Shown piece after piece: positions 45,887-57,609 of a DNA stretch of 64,000 nucleotides. The notes beneath the pieces are model-generated. The model worked only from the letters and a program-made list of their open reading frames with translations. It was not told the DNA's origin and searched no databases. Positions within the stretch are counted from its first letter, which is position 1. Each line of letters opens with the position of its first letter. The position numbers were made by a program, and so were the translations under genes. The stretch covers positions 4,648,264-4,712,263 of the forward strand of contig OY811977.1 in NCBI GenBank assembly GCA_963681505.1, given 5' to 3'. The stretch comes from Eunapius fragilis (lineage: Eukaryota; Porifera; Demospongiae; Spongillida; Spongillidae).

Positions 45887-48691
45887 GATGAACTTAAAAT
45901 ATAAAAGTACTCATACTACTTTATATGTTGTTTTTTAAGAAACAACATGTATTGTGCATATCTCAAAGTGAAAATTATAATAATTAATGGTTCAGAATCG
46001 TAATAACGGGGGTAGTGTGCTTAATCAATTCTATCAAGTTCATGGTTTATGTCGTATAAAAGGATAAGTGCTATTAATACTTTGAGATATTCATAATACG
46101 AAGAAGATAGCAACTTTAATAATCAATTAAGTCTGAGTTGTTCTATAGATATTCACAACATAAGTACTTTTATTAAATCCGTAAACGATATTTAATAATC
46201 ACTACTATTATCAATGAGGGTTTTGTGTACATTTACACCATGTCATGATTAACGATGCGTTACTTCCACTTTTAGATATTCACAACGCATCACATCGGCT
46301 TTTAATAATCACACCATATCTACTATCTTGATCTATAAATGTAGTATGTAATCTAATCTTGCAATTAATAATACATGTTTACTGCCACTATAAGAAATTC
46401 TCAATACATGTGTAGTATCACGAAAACCATGATTACTGCTTTAATAATCTACTCATCTAATTATTACGATAGTATTCTAAATTACGTACATTTCGCATCA
46501 AGCATGTTCGCAGTTTATAACTAATCATCTTAAACCAAATTTGAAACTTCCACATTGACAAATTCACAAAACTTGTTTTCTCTACTTCGATTTAAAATTA
46601 TAATGACTTTTAATCATCAATCCATTACTATTTAGTACGTCTCTAACGAGGATAGAATGATACAATTCAATATAATAAAACTACGAGTGTTAAACCACAA
46701 GTGATATTCACAATAGACATAGTATCAAACACATCTGACAAACTATTACTATGACGATTATTTAGCGAAAAGTGCTATTCCATGCGATGTCTCATAAATC
46801 AATCATAAAAGTGCTAGATTTAAGTGTGTTAATTAAATGTCGCTATCAAATGTTTATTGATAATAAGTACTTGTATTGTGTATATCTCAAATAAGACATT
46901 GTTGACAATGGATTTTCATAAATGATTAGCATAAAGTTAAATGCATTCATCATACTTTTCTCATAGTAATTCAAAGATTTTATGATATTAATGACCTACA
47001 TGTTCTGTGTATCTCTATCTAAAAATTATACTTATGGTTTAACGTGGATGGTTTATAATGAATCAGAAAAGATACTAAACTCATAGTCAAACTAGTAATA
47101 GATTAAAAGTCGTTATCAAGATTTTATTGATGCATCTATTTTAAATATCTCATATTTGATCAAGAACACAGCAGACTAAATTTATTACACTATTGTCAAC
47201 ACATCATATGAGACGGGTTCTCATTAATCATGAACATTCAAGATTAAATATAATCATACTACGTATGAACGGTTGATTATCATAAACAATGAATATGCTA
47301 GATTAAATATCCTCAAAATTGCAAGTTATACGAACTGGTAAAGGTTGAGTATTAAAGTCGTCAGATGTGATATATTATTTTTGATATAATAAAAGATACA
47401 ATTATATGACATACAAAACACACCAAAACATGAAATATTCTTGAGGGCAATATTACAACCCACACATTGGCCCTTTCTAGGTTCTGATTGAGCCTGCCGA
47501 CCATACAGCTCTGATAGAACAGCAGATTAGGGCATCTAACTGCCCCGTAATTACGATTTTTAAAAAATCATCGTACAGGTAATGTTAATAAGAAATAGCA
47601 TTAATTTGTTTCTCAAAAATGATAATAATACTAGATCTCAGGTTTAGCTATATGTAGTATCTTAAATGTTTATATACTAACAATGTTTTGATAATTAACA
47701 GTCGTCAAGATACTACAGCATTGTGAATATCTCAATATAGCACTTATCTTATAATCAATCAAAAATTAATCATTTCATCGTTACACATCAAAATTAACTA
47801 AAGGTTTATTTGTTAAATGTGGTTATCGTTGTACTGCGTGCATTGTAAAATCTCAAAGTGGAAATAACACTCATGGTTTAACATGGTTGAATAATCATAA
47901 GTAATGAACATGCTAGACTAAACATACTAACCCCATACTAACTAGGTATGGTTTAAGGATTGAATGTAGTTATGATTATTATGTTCGTAATATCTCAAAC
48001 TAGAAATAACCATTACCATATACAGCTAGGTGGGCATGCTAAAAATAACAACGGATTAAAGAATAGATAGCATTCTATGAACGATGTGTCACTACCAGTA
48101 GGGATCACTGGCCACTTTTGCTACAATTACATTACCGGGCATAACCAATGTAATGGTAGGTCTGCTTGTTATTCTATTTGATAAGCTTCATGCAGTTACG
48201 GCAGTGGCTTGAGACGATAACTGAAGTTATTTGAAGCAACTGGTGACGTCGAAATTGAGGTGACCTATTTAAGGGTGGGTCCACCCGGGAACTATACATT
48301 AAACAAGATATAATAAAAGAAGCCTTCTAGAATATAAAATTCAAATTCTTAGATGTATAAGGCTACTACTACACACTGCGCTTAAATTCATTGTAACATA
48401 CCGGCTGGACTCAACAGCTCGGAGGTTATATCTTACCTTCTAGTAATTCTACGGCCGGTCAAGGGAAAGGGGAGGAGACGGGGTGTACCCGACTAAGATT
48501 CATGGGCAATTTAATACTTTTACGACCAAACTTCTGCTGCTATGTTTATAATATTCCCTAGCGAAGTGGAAAGGACCACATTTTCATTGCTTGCAACTGT
48601 GACAGTTGTTTAGCTGCATCTTAACGTAAAACACACCGCAACAATTAAAGGGATCATTTATGGAGACTGAATCAAGCAGTTTATGCTATGT
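45887..48691. repeat. Satellite-rich block, copy 1 (both transposon sites empty)
   Basis: From TGATGAACTTAAAATATAAA to CAAGCAGTTTATGCTAT this block matches 50884-50896 plus 55718-59618. It lacks the 4.8-kb TTAA transposon (empty TTAA at 45894-45897) and the 0.92-kb hairpin element (empty A^T at 46837/46838). It is filled with degenerate satellite cores (TGTGAATATCTCAA, GATTATTAAAAGTCG variants) and, from about 47990, a CCGTATACAGCTAGGTG.. stretch related to the start of the long interspersed repeat. No coding sequence is seen. Confidence 0.88.
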
Positions 48692-48795
48692 ATTCATTTT
48701 GCACGTGTAACCATAAGTTTTTTAGGTGCATGAGTCTTTGAAAGTTTGAATATGTTATGTACCTAAGTTTAATTCTCATAGTAGGAATTCTCAGA
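48692..48795. other. Junction between block copy 1 and repeat copy E
   Basis: Short unique spacer. Nothing recognised. Confidence 0.3.
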
Positions 48796-50883
48796 TCCCT
48801 TTATAGTGGCAAATATATTCACTGTGAATAGAAAACAGTTATCTAAGCAGTGAACTTAAAATGACACATGTCCTATTGACACCCCCCTATGTCAATGTCC
48901 CTTTAACCTGACCCCTTAATTATAGGCGAAGGTTCCATCCATGCTGTTGCATGGTCATAGTTGTTATATCTAATGGACCGCAATCCATAATATCACAGGG
49001 GGTTGGGCTTCTTTTCTGACTATGCTAGAACAAGGCATGTTTCACCGTTGATTTATGTCAATTAATTAGCCAACTGAGAAGTAAGCCAAAGCTTAGGTAC
49101 TTCAATTGCAGTACACAGGAGTTTAGTGTTGATATGAACATTAGCATTATATATTTTATAAAATCAAGTGAGAAAAAAAATACGGTTTAGGTATATGGTT
49201 ATATGTTCTCCAATTAAAACGAAGGCAGGTTTTATATACTACTATGCAAGCTGGATATGAATAGGCCCCCATCATTGCATCAGTTACTACCCCCCCCCAA
49301 AATAAATAAATAAATATTCTTGTCTTGATCTACCATTGGCGAGTGTGTATATGTCCCAATATACATCAAGGCCATGCAACTTGAGAAGGTTGGTGTCTCT
49401 CGTGCAGTCCGCCACTCAGTAGACAGACAGTATGATGGAGAATGCTTTCAAGTACAACTGAGTCCTCCATGAATGACCAGATGAAAGATGCATTATTTCA
49501 ATTGCAAATCCAACTCCAGACACACCAGGCAGTGTTTGCATTCCATCCAATACGATAAAGAAACAATAATGTCATAAAGACGTATTAAAATAAGCATTTA
49601 CACAGACCAAGGTACGGATATTCAAAAAGAATCACACCACCAATAACATATGCAAGTGTTCCTCGACTGAACAATATGTAGTGTGACGTCAATGTGAAGG
49701 GTAAAAAATCAATATTGTTGCAGGCTAACTCACAAGGCCCAGATTAACCATAGGACTGACTAGGCTAAAATCTGGAGCTAAGCTACAGCCTATAGTATTG
49801 GGCCCCTGGCATTTGATGTGCCTTCCATGGCCAGGAATACTATGCCAAATGACGCAATAACTGATCAAACGGTTCTATCCTAATTTATGCAGTAGAATCT
49901 TTATTTAAAATCTGATTGATCAAAAGCATTGGTGGGTGGAGGTGGGGCCCCATGCATATATGATTTTAGTCTAGTGCCCACAACGGCAAAAGTATAGTAT
50001 CTTAATTGAACACTGGACTATCCCAATTAATTGCTAGCTACAAATGCTAACCACTGATGAATTTTAATCCACAGACCTTTTCAAGAAGTTTTTGGGCCTC
50101 CTCCCTTAGCTGGGCTCTTAACAACCGCACTGTATGTGCACTTGCAGTATATACCATGAATTTTTCTTTAGAGCAAATCTTTCACTATCTCTGCATAGAT
50201 TGTAATGTATTCAATAATCCATGGTGGCAGCCAGGTACATGCATTTTTGTCTCACTGTCTTTTGATTTGGACAATGCATGCATAGTTTCCATATAAACCT
50301 ATCGCTGAACTAACAGTGGATGTGGGGGCAATTGAACTCACATCTATCTCAGAGGGCCCGAGCTTCCCTCCCACCTCACCTTGGGGAGGGGAAGTGCTAT
50401 ACAAACTTGTCAAATATAGGCCCCCTCCCCCACCAAGTCCCACTCCAGAGTCACCAAGCAGTGTTTGCTTTCCATCCAATAAGATGAAAAGCAATAAGGA
50501 CATGAAAACGTATTAAAGCATTTACAGAGACCAGGTACGGATATTCTAAAAGAATCACAACACACAAAATAGCATATGCAAAAGTGTACCTCAACTGAAC
50601 AATGTCCTGATTAGTAGTGTGACGTGATCGTGAAAGGCAAAAAATCCAATATATTACAGGCTAACTCACTGGGCCCAGATAACGATAGGACGGTCTATGC
50701 TAAAATCTGGAGCTCTAAGCTATACCTATAGTCTAGGGCCCTTGCATTATGTGGGCCCTCCATTGTCAGGAATACTATGCCAAATGACGCAATATCTGAT
50801 CTAACGGTTCTAACTCAATTTATGCAGTAGAATTTTTATTTGAAATCTGCATTTGTGGGTAGAGGTGGGGCTACATGCATATG
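48796..50883 (-). repeat. Long interspersed repeat, reverse copy E with partial internal duplication
   Basis: The reverse complement matches copies A, B and D. The block around CAGGCAGTGTTTGCATTCCA (about 49530) occurs again, altered, at about 50457 (CAAGCAGTGTTTGCTTTCCA) followed by the same downstream blocks. The copy is therefore a partial tandem duplication or two nested truncated copies. It stops at the left boundary of block copy 2. Confidence 0.82.
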
Positions 50884-50892
50884 TTGATGAAC

Positions 50893-53800
50893 TTAACACC
50901 GGTTCCATGAGAAACGAGTATATTTTACGTGGATTTTCAAAAACTCAAATATGTCGGAGCTAAAGTTTCAATGTTTATTGGGTATTAAATATTTATTGAT
51001 CAGTTGGATGATGAAATATATCTTTTTATCTCCCTACAGGTTGAAGGTTCAGGACCTGCAATCTTTGAAAGTGAAGCGGTCCGAGTGGTTACCCGAAAAA
51101 CAACACTTTTTTTAACATCATGGCCAGCAATACAAAGGACTTTATTTGATGCTAGTATCTAGCCAAACACTTTGGCATACTATTTGAGCTAAATACAAGC
51201 ATTAAACTCTGATTTTTAGCGTTTGTTGCTGTTCCGCATCTTGTTGATTGAAACATGTATATATTATTCGTTATGTCGCGCATGCGTTTATTACATTCTC
51301 TAGAGCATGTACGATTTTCATTTCTAACATTCGTCTAGTGTTATGATAATTGACAGCAAAACATATCTGCTATTATCTGCCGTTGTAGGAATACTTATTT
51401 TTGATACTCTTGTATTCACTTGATCAAATCACTCTTACTTCCTGACTTCTTTAGGCTGTGTTCTTGCAAAAAGACTTTAAGCTGCTTCACATTCAGATGA
51501 TATAGGTCCTCAGCAGACCAATCAATTTCAGTATCATTTGATTGGTGAGTATTAGTCCTTCCTCTTTTAACCCCTCTACTACTCCCTTTTTGTTCAGCAG
51601 GATACTTTCGTTGACCAATTCTTTGGTACACCAATCTAATTTGACCAAAAACTGGGACTTCTGAGAGTAACAAAAGTCCATCTGTGTATTGAGCAACAAG
51701 TCTGGCTTGCACTGCCTCAGCAGATACCTTATGACGGCTTTTAACTGTGTTTCCCTCTACAACCTGTCCCAAACCTTCCTGCCAGCATTGCGCAATATAT
51801 TCTTGAACTCTTTTGCTCATCTGTGGATGTAGATTTTTTGTACAATGTGCCCAACCTAAACAAAAATTTCCCACAAATGAGGCATAGACTGGTACCTCAT
51901 TGCATCTTACACTTGTAACCATGGCTGCTGACTGACCATCCATTGTAAAGTGACGAGTTGCAAAGACTTTATTTGCATAATGCAGTGCAGCATTAATGGC
52001 ATTACTTTGCCTTGTAAAACCTTTACATTTGTGTTTCTCTTTACAATGCACAGTCTTAAAATGTCGATGGCAGAGCTCACATTGTGGGAAAATGCTGCAT
52101 ATCTCTTTAATAGCTTCAGTCTTGGTGCAATCCATTTCCTCTTTTTTCAGTTGTCGTTTGCTCTTCTTAGCAGGAATACTGGTATACCAAGAACGTGCCA
52201 TAGTTGTATGCTTCTCAGAACCCATATTATGAAACTGAACTTTGCATCCACTAAAATTGTCCCCTGCATTACCAAATGGGTCTTGCTCATAAGATGAACA
52301 GGGAACAGTGGCCAATTTCTTGATGAGTGATGGTACAGACTGCCCTAAGTAGTGGAAAAATTAAACGGTAGGGTTACTGGAATGATGATTGTATGTAGCA
52401 GCTAAAAAGGTTGAGATGCCATTAATTGGGGCTACTTTGGCAGCCATAAATGGTGGATCATACTTTGGTTTGACAAGAAACACTGTGGTATTTCTGACAC
52501 ATTTTGTACTTAGTGCAATTGCAAGTTGTTTCGGTGATGACACTTTTCTTCCACCTTCTCCTTCTCGAATGTAGGCCTCCACTCTTGATTGCTGGTGTGA
52601 GAAATGAGAATCACATATGTCTTTACCAGCTGCTGCTTCATAGTGATAATATGCAATGAGGCTCATTCCACATGCACTAACAGCTTGGTGTATGAACATT
52701 TTTGTTACCTTTCCAGAGAAATTCTTTGCATTGTCACTTTGAAAAATGACTCGACTTAGGTGAGGAAAACGATGGTGGAGTGCTTGCAGTCCAGCCTCTA
52801 GGCATGATACCACAATTAATGCATCACTCTTCTCATCATCAAGAACGATGCAATCAATGAAATGCAGATGCATTCCTACTCGACAACTTTCCATGCTACT
52901 GTCTTGCACACTCACACTGGTATGAACTTCACAATCAGATTCCACACACGTGCATAATGTAGCATCATTTTCTATTATCTCCTCATCATTGCCTTGTTCA
53001 CGTTCTTTGTCGTAAACTTCCTCACAGTTCTTGCACTCCTCGTTGCAAGCATCATCCATACATCCATCATCATTATTCTTACATTCATCATTATAATCTT
53101 CATCGTCATAATCACTGTCATTATCTTTTTCTCCATAATATTCGTCACAATCTTTATAATCTTCATACTCTTCCTGGCACTCTTCTTCACAATCATGGTC
53201 TTGAAGAAAATCTTCATCACATTCGACATAATCTTCCTGGTACTCTTCTTCACAATCATGGTCTTGAAGAAAATCTTCATCACATTCTTCATACTCTTCC
53301 TGAACCTCCTCTTCACAATCACGGTCTTGAAGACATCCAACTGGTTCAATATTTACATCATACTTCTCTTTGCACTGTTCACTTTACTCTCTACCTCCTT
53401 CCGCATGATCTTCCTGTTCTGTATAAACCCCATCACTATCTTCAGCAGTTGCACATTGCCCTGGATCCAAGTCATGTTTAACATATTCCCCCATCCCAAA
53501 CCACTGCATCCCCAATATGCATCCCCACTTTCTCGAAATCCTCTGGCCCTGAACTTCTGCTTAAAATCAAATACAATATACACTGTGTCCTGTTCCATAT
53601 TATGTCTTGTTTGCCTCATAAGGTACTGCTGCTGAACATCATGTACCACATGAGACATATACCGGAATGTTCGTCGTTCGCACTAATATATGGTGACAAG
53701 TATATCAGCAAGAAGAGTCACATCTGTTAGCTTTTGTATTGCTGACCACCTTACATGATCATAAAAAAGAAATGGGCAACGGCATGCTTCACATTCAAGT

Positions 53801-55717
53801 TGCCCACATGAATCAGTGGGATTTTTGGTACATGTGCCATACCTTTTCTCAGTATCTAAGTTGTATTGTGGGAGGTGTGTTGAAGAAGTTCTAGTGTCAG
53901 CTTTGACATTTCCAGCAATGCTTTTTCACCAATTCTATGAGCTCTTTTTGCTTGGCATCAGAAGTTTCATTCTGATCGAGAGCCAAGCTTGAAACTGTTT
54001 TGTAAAGCCCTAAAACCTTCTCCTGCTCATGAACATGTGCCTCTGGTACTGATTGATGCTGGTTACCAAAACTGGAACCATATTGATACTGGACACCTTC
54101 TAGAACATGGTGCGCATAAGAATAAGATGAAAAAGTACATACAGTTGATTTTTGCTGATACAATTGTAACCGCAGTGATTGCAACAGTGTCAATTATTTT
54201 CTCCACAATATAATAGTTATCATGATGAAAATTGACCTTAATATAGTCAACACCAGCTCTGCTGTCCTGTTTCCTGCTTCCGCCAGTGATTTCCCTTGTG
54301 ATGGTGTAAAAGAGAGATTTCTTCATGCAAGGTATGTCAGCTGGAAATTTAGCACTGTGTTTTGATAGATAGTCATTGTAAATTTCTTGCACATCTCGTT
54401 TCAGCACCAGAGATTTCATCTGCGCTATATTATCAATAGCAGTATGTTTCAATGATAACAATAAGCTCACGCGAGTCTTGAAACGTTGTCGTATGAGTAG
54501 ATTGTATCAACCACTAGTTGAACTACTTCTACCCTCAGTCTGTGTCGACAATCACTCTTGGTGGTAGTTCAAGACCATTGTGGAGGTACGCTGAATCAAC
54601 CTTTGCATGAAATAGCAAGGAACGTATACGGCCAGATGAAAGTTTAGACCCATCTTCAGACAATAATTGCTGCACATAGGAGAAGGGTAGGCCATTGAGA
54701 TGTGCCAGGAAACGACGAGCAGGGATGGATGTTTGGGTGGGGCCCACATTTATTTGCCAATATTATAATGCCCTTGCTATTTCATGCAAATTTTCTGATG
54801 GGTCTTCAATATAAGACTGAGTTTCAACTTCAAACCCATTATCAACACATGCATGTGGAATTCTGAAAATCTCTTTCAATTTGGCTGTTGGTGACAAGTT
54901 CAAAGATGGCAACTGTAATTTTATTAATCCAAGGACACCTTTTCTAAAGACTCTCTCAACAGTGCAAAATTCCTTATCATCAATGTCGTTCCTGTTCTTC
55001 ACTTTCATTCTTGTCTTCATGGATGGAAGATTATTTATATCACCATATGCCTCCTCAAGACCCATGAATTTGTAAACATTCAAAATGAAGCAATTTGGCA
55101 GAGCTGAATTCCCTTCTTCGGGTACCATGTCACCTAAATATGTAGGTCGGGAAGCTCTATACTCGTTCCGGCGTTGAGACTCTATAGAACCCAACAGATC
55201 AAGCTTCCGTGGACGCCCTAAAAGTTTAGGACACTTACAACAGGCACTGCAAATCCCAGAATTACATCTTCCACATGTAGTCTTTTTATGAGAATAACAC
55301 TGCGAACTGTCAGACATATTGGTTCCTCCCACAAAAGTAACCCGCAAAGGATATGAATAAATGTAAAACATTAGCAACTAAAAGCTGATGTATCTTGCAA
55401 TCAATATATTACTTTGAACTAAAATGACTTTATAATATTAAGAAAGACATTTAGGCTAAGTTTGTGCATGGAAACCGCATAGAAAAAATCTGTAATTTTA
55501 GCTTTAAAGTACCGCGAAACGATGGAATCGGTTGGGCGTGCCCGAATACAGTATAGCCGTTATGAATGGGTTCATTAAAATAATTTCAGGGTACGTCATG
55601 CCAGTGGATATAGTATCAAAATTTGCAATTGCTTTTGAGATACATGCATGACCGATTAGTTTTCACTTTTGCTGTTCCTAACAAATGTGTACCCGTTTCT
55701 CATGGAACCGGTGTTAA
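50893..55717 (-). mobile_element. 4.8-kb TTAA-flanked DNA transposon, superfamily unresolved
   Basis: TTAA at 50893-50896 and 55714-55717 encloses exact 20-bp inverted ends CACCGGTTCCATGAGAAACG. The matching empty site lies at 45887-45905 in block copy 1, so insertion with TTAA duplication is shown directly. On the minus strand nearly the whole length (55377-51416) is one broken protein. TTAA targets are known for piggyBac and Kolobok; the protein does not show piggyBac motifs, so Kolobok-like or a new group is more likely. About 0.5 kb on the left and 0.34 kb on the right are non-coding. Confidence 0.93.
51416..55377 (-). pseudogene. Large DDE-type transposase with Cys-rich N-terminus and SAP domain, inactivated
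   Basis: Read from 55377 down. A Cys-rich finger with an AT-hook-like motif (CGRCNSGICSACCKCPKLLG, then RPRK). An alpha-helical region (LFHAKVDSAYLHNGLELPPR; LVLKRDVQEIYNDYLSKHSA). A second Cys cluster near 53790 (SCGQLECEACRCPFLFYDHV). A core starting DTVYIVFDFKQKFRAR, GFRESGDAYWGCSGLGW. An acidic Cys-containing repeat (53040-53330). The core continues with HLHFIDCIVLDDEKSDALIV, VIFQSDNAKNFSG and AAAGKDICDSHFSHQQSRVE; Asp in FDF, in SDNA and in CDxHFSH are candidate catalytic residues. The last part has a zinc finger CELCHRHFKTVHCKEKHKC and ends in a SAP domain (LNVKQLKVFLQEHSLKKSGS, KSDLIK). Breaks: TAA at about 54762, frameshifts near 54520 and 54190, stop near 53680, stop at 52361. SAP domains bind scaffold DNA. 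Confidence 0.7.
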
Positions 55718-56690
55718 AATATAAAAGTACTCATACTACTTTCAGTAATTATAAGTGGTTATCATGATTTTTAAGAAACATGTTACATGTATTGTGCATG
55801 CAAATCTCAAAATGAAATGAAAATTATAATAATGGTTCAGAATCATAATAACGGGGGTAGTGTGCTTAATCAATTCTATCAAGTTCAAGCATGGTTTATG
55901 TAGTATAAAAGGATAAGTGCTATTAATTCTTTGAGATATTCATAATACGAAGAGGATAGCAACTTTAATAATCAATTAAGTCTGAGTTGTAGATATTCAC
56001 ATTATAAGTAATTTTATGAAATCCGTATACGATATTTAATAATCACTACTATTATCAATGAGGGTTTTGTGTACATTTACACCATGCCATGATTAGCCAT
56101 GCGTTACTTCCACTTTTAGATATTCACAACGCATCACAACGGCTTTTAATAATAACACCATATCTACTATCTTGATCTATAAATGTAGTATGTAATCTAA
56201 TCTTGCAATTAATAATACATGTGTTACTGCCACTATGAGAAATTCTCAATACATGTGTAGTATCATAAAAGCCATGATTACTGCTTTAATAATCACACCA
56301 AAACTACCAATCTAATCATTAGGATAGTATGCTTAATTACGTACATTTCGCATCAAACTTGCACATTGACAAATTCACAAAACTTGTTTTCTCTACTTCG
56401 ATTTAAAATTATGATAACTTTAAATCATCAACCCATTACTATTTAGTACGTCTCCAACGAGGATAGAATGTTAAATACAATTCAATCCAGCATGTTCATT
56501 GTTTATGATAAATATAAAACCATGAGTGTTAAACCACATGTGATATACACAATAGACATAGTATCAAACACATTTGATAAACTATTACTATGACGTTTAT
56601 TTAGCGAAAAGTGCTATTTCGTGTGATGTCTCAAGAAGTGGAACTTTTCGATAAATCATGAACGTGCTAAATTTAAGTGTTTTAATTAAA

Positions 56691-57609
56691 CAAGTAAAGA
56701 AAAACATTCTCTAACGAGAAAGTTGGTGGGACATAGGAATTGGAGGCAATGGTGGTGTAAAAAGGAAGTGTAATGAGAAAAGGGTAAATGAGACAAAAAT
56801 TCTATATTTAGCACTTCTTTTGGTTGTTACATGTACATGTGCTAAATATAGGATTTTTGTCTCATTACCCTTTTCTCAAAACCTTGTTCCCTTCCTTTTT
56901 ACACCACCATTGCCTCCAATTCCTATATCCCACCAACTTTCTCGTTAGAGAATGTTTTTCTTTACTTGTTTCCTCTATTTTTTAATTAATACTGGCAAGT
57001 GCACCCCCCCCCCCCACCCCCCACCCCCTCCGCTTCAATTACCTTCACGAGCAGACGCCCGCTTTTGTTTGGAATCACTGTAAGGAACGCGGGAGAATTC
57101 TAACACGTCGTCTCTCGCGACGTCTGCTCTCCTCTTTTGTTTGCACAATTCTAAATATACGTAATATTGCCATGGGAACGCTTCTATTTTACACTACGCT
57201 TTACGTAATGATTACGTATGTCAGTTGTATGCTTTTTTCATACATCTGATACTTGAAGATGGCCTTCCAGGAGATTCTAAAGCGATTGGTATAATTGGCG
57301 CTCTTTAAAACCATTCCTATCAGGAGTTATACTCACCCGAGAATTAAAAGACGACAACGACGACGACGACGACGGAGAAGATTTGGCCTGGGGACGAGGT
57401 AAAACACGAACGTCTTTGTTCTCTTAAAGGAAACAGTTTGAAGACTGGAACAAAACATTAAAATGACCGTCTTTGCCTTCTGGTTCGATAGGAACAAAGA
57501 GCTAAACTATCCGTTTCTTAGTACGCGAGTTATACGCGGGTCGCGTTCTTTTAATGATATTCACGACCCGGGTCAATTCCTATATAGGAACTACTATCGT
57601 AGTTCCTGA
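56691..57609 (+). mobile_element. Hairpin element, copy 2 (empty site known)
   Basis: The best copy, 919 bp. It starts CAAGTAAAGAAAAACATTCT with a foldback of about 275 bp (arms 56691-56820 and 56838-56968; AAACATTCTCTAACGAGAAA versus TTTCTCGTTAGAGAATGTTT). Then come a C-rich run (57004-57030), conserved sequence and a (GAC)n tract (57351-57374). It ends with a stem-loop AGGAACTAC-TATC-GTAGTTCCT and CTGA. Block copy 1 reads TTAATTAAA^TGTCGC across the site, so insertion was between A and T with no duplication. The A^T target, the CTRR-type end and the 3' hairpin are Helitron features; the 5' end lacks the canonical TC. Non-autonomous. Confidence 0.85.
57463..57609 (+). other. Short open frame at the end of the hairpin element (probably not coding)
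   Basis: A 48-codon frame (MTVFAFWFDRNKELNYPFLS onward) ends in TGA, the last three bases of the element. Copy 3 keeps the start and length of the frame up to its last codons but differs by about seven replacement and two silent changes; copy 1 is frameshifted. That is what neutral drift gives, so it is listed for completeness rather than as a gene. Confidence 0.3.

Noticed and set aside
44713..45904. Several open frames of 64-97 codons on both strands
   Set aside because: They lie wholly within recognisable 28S rRNA sequence; the open frames result from its high GC content.
53040..53635. 213-codon plus frame made of Ile, Phe, Thr and Val that looks like a membrane protein
   Set aside because: It is the antisense of the acidic repeat in the minus-strand transposase; GAA/GAT-rich coding reads as hydrophobic on the other strand.
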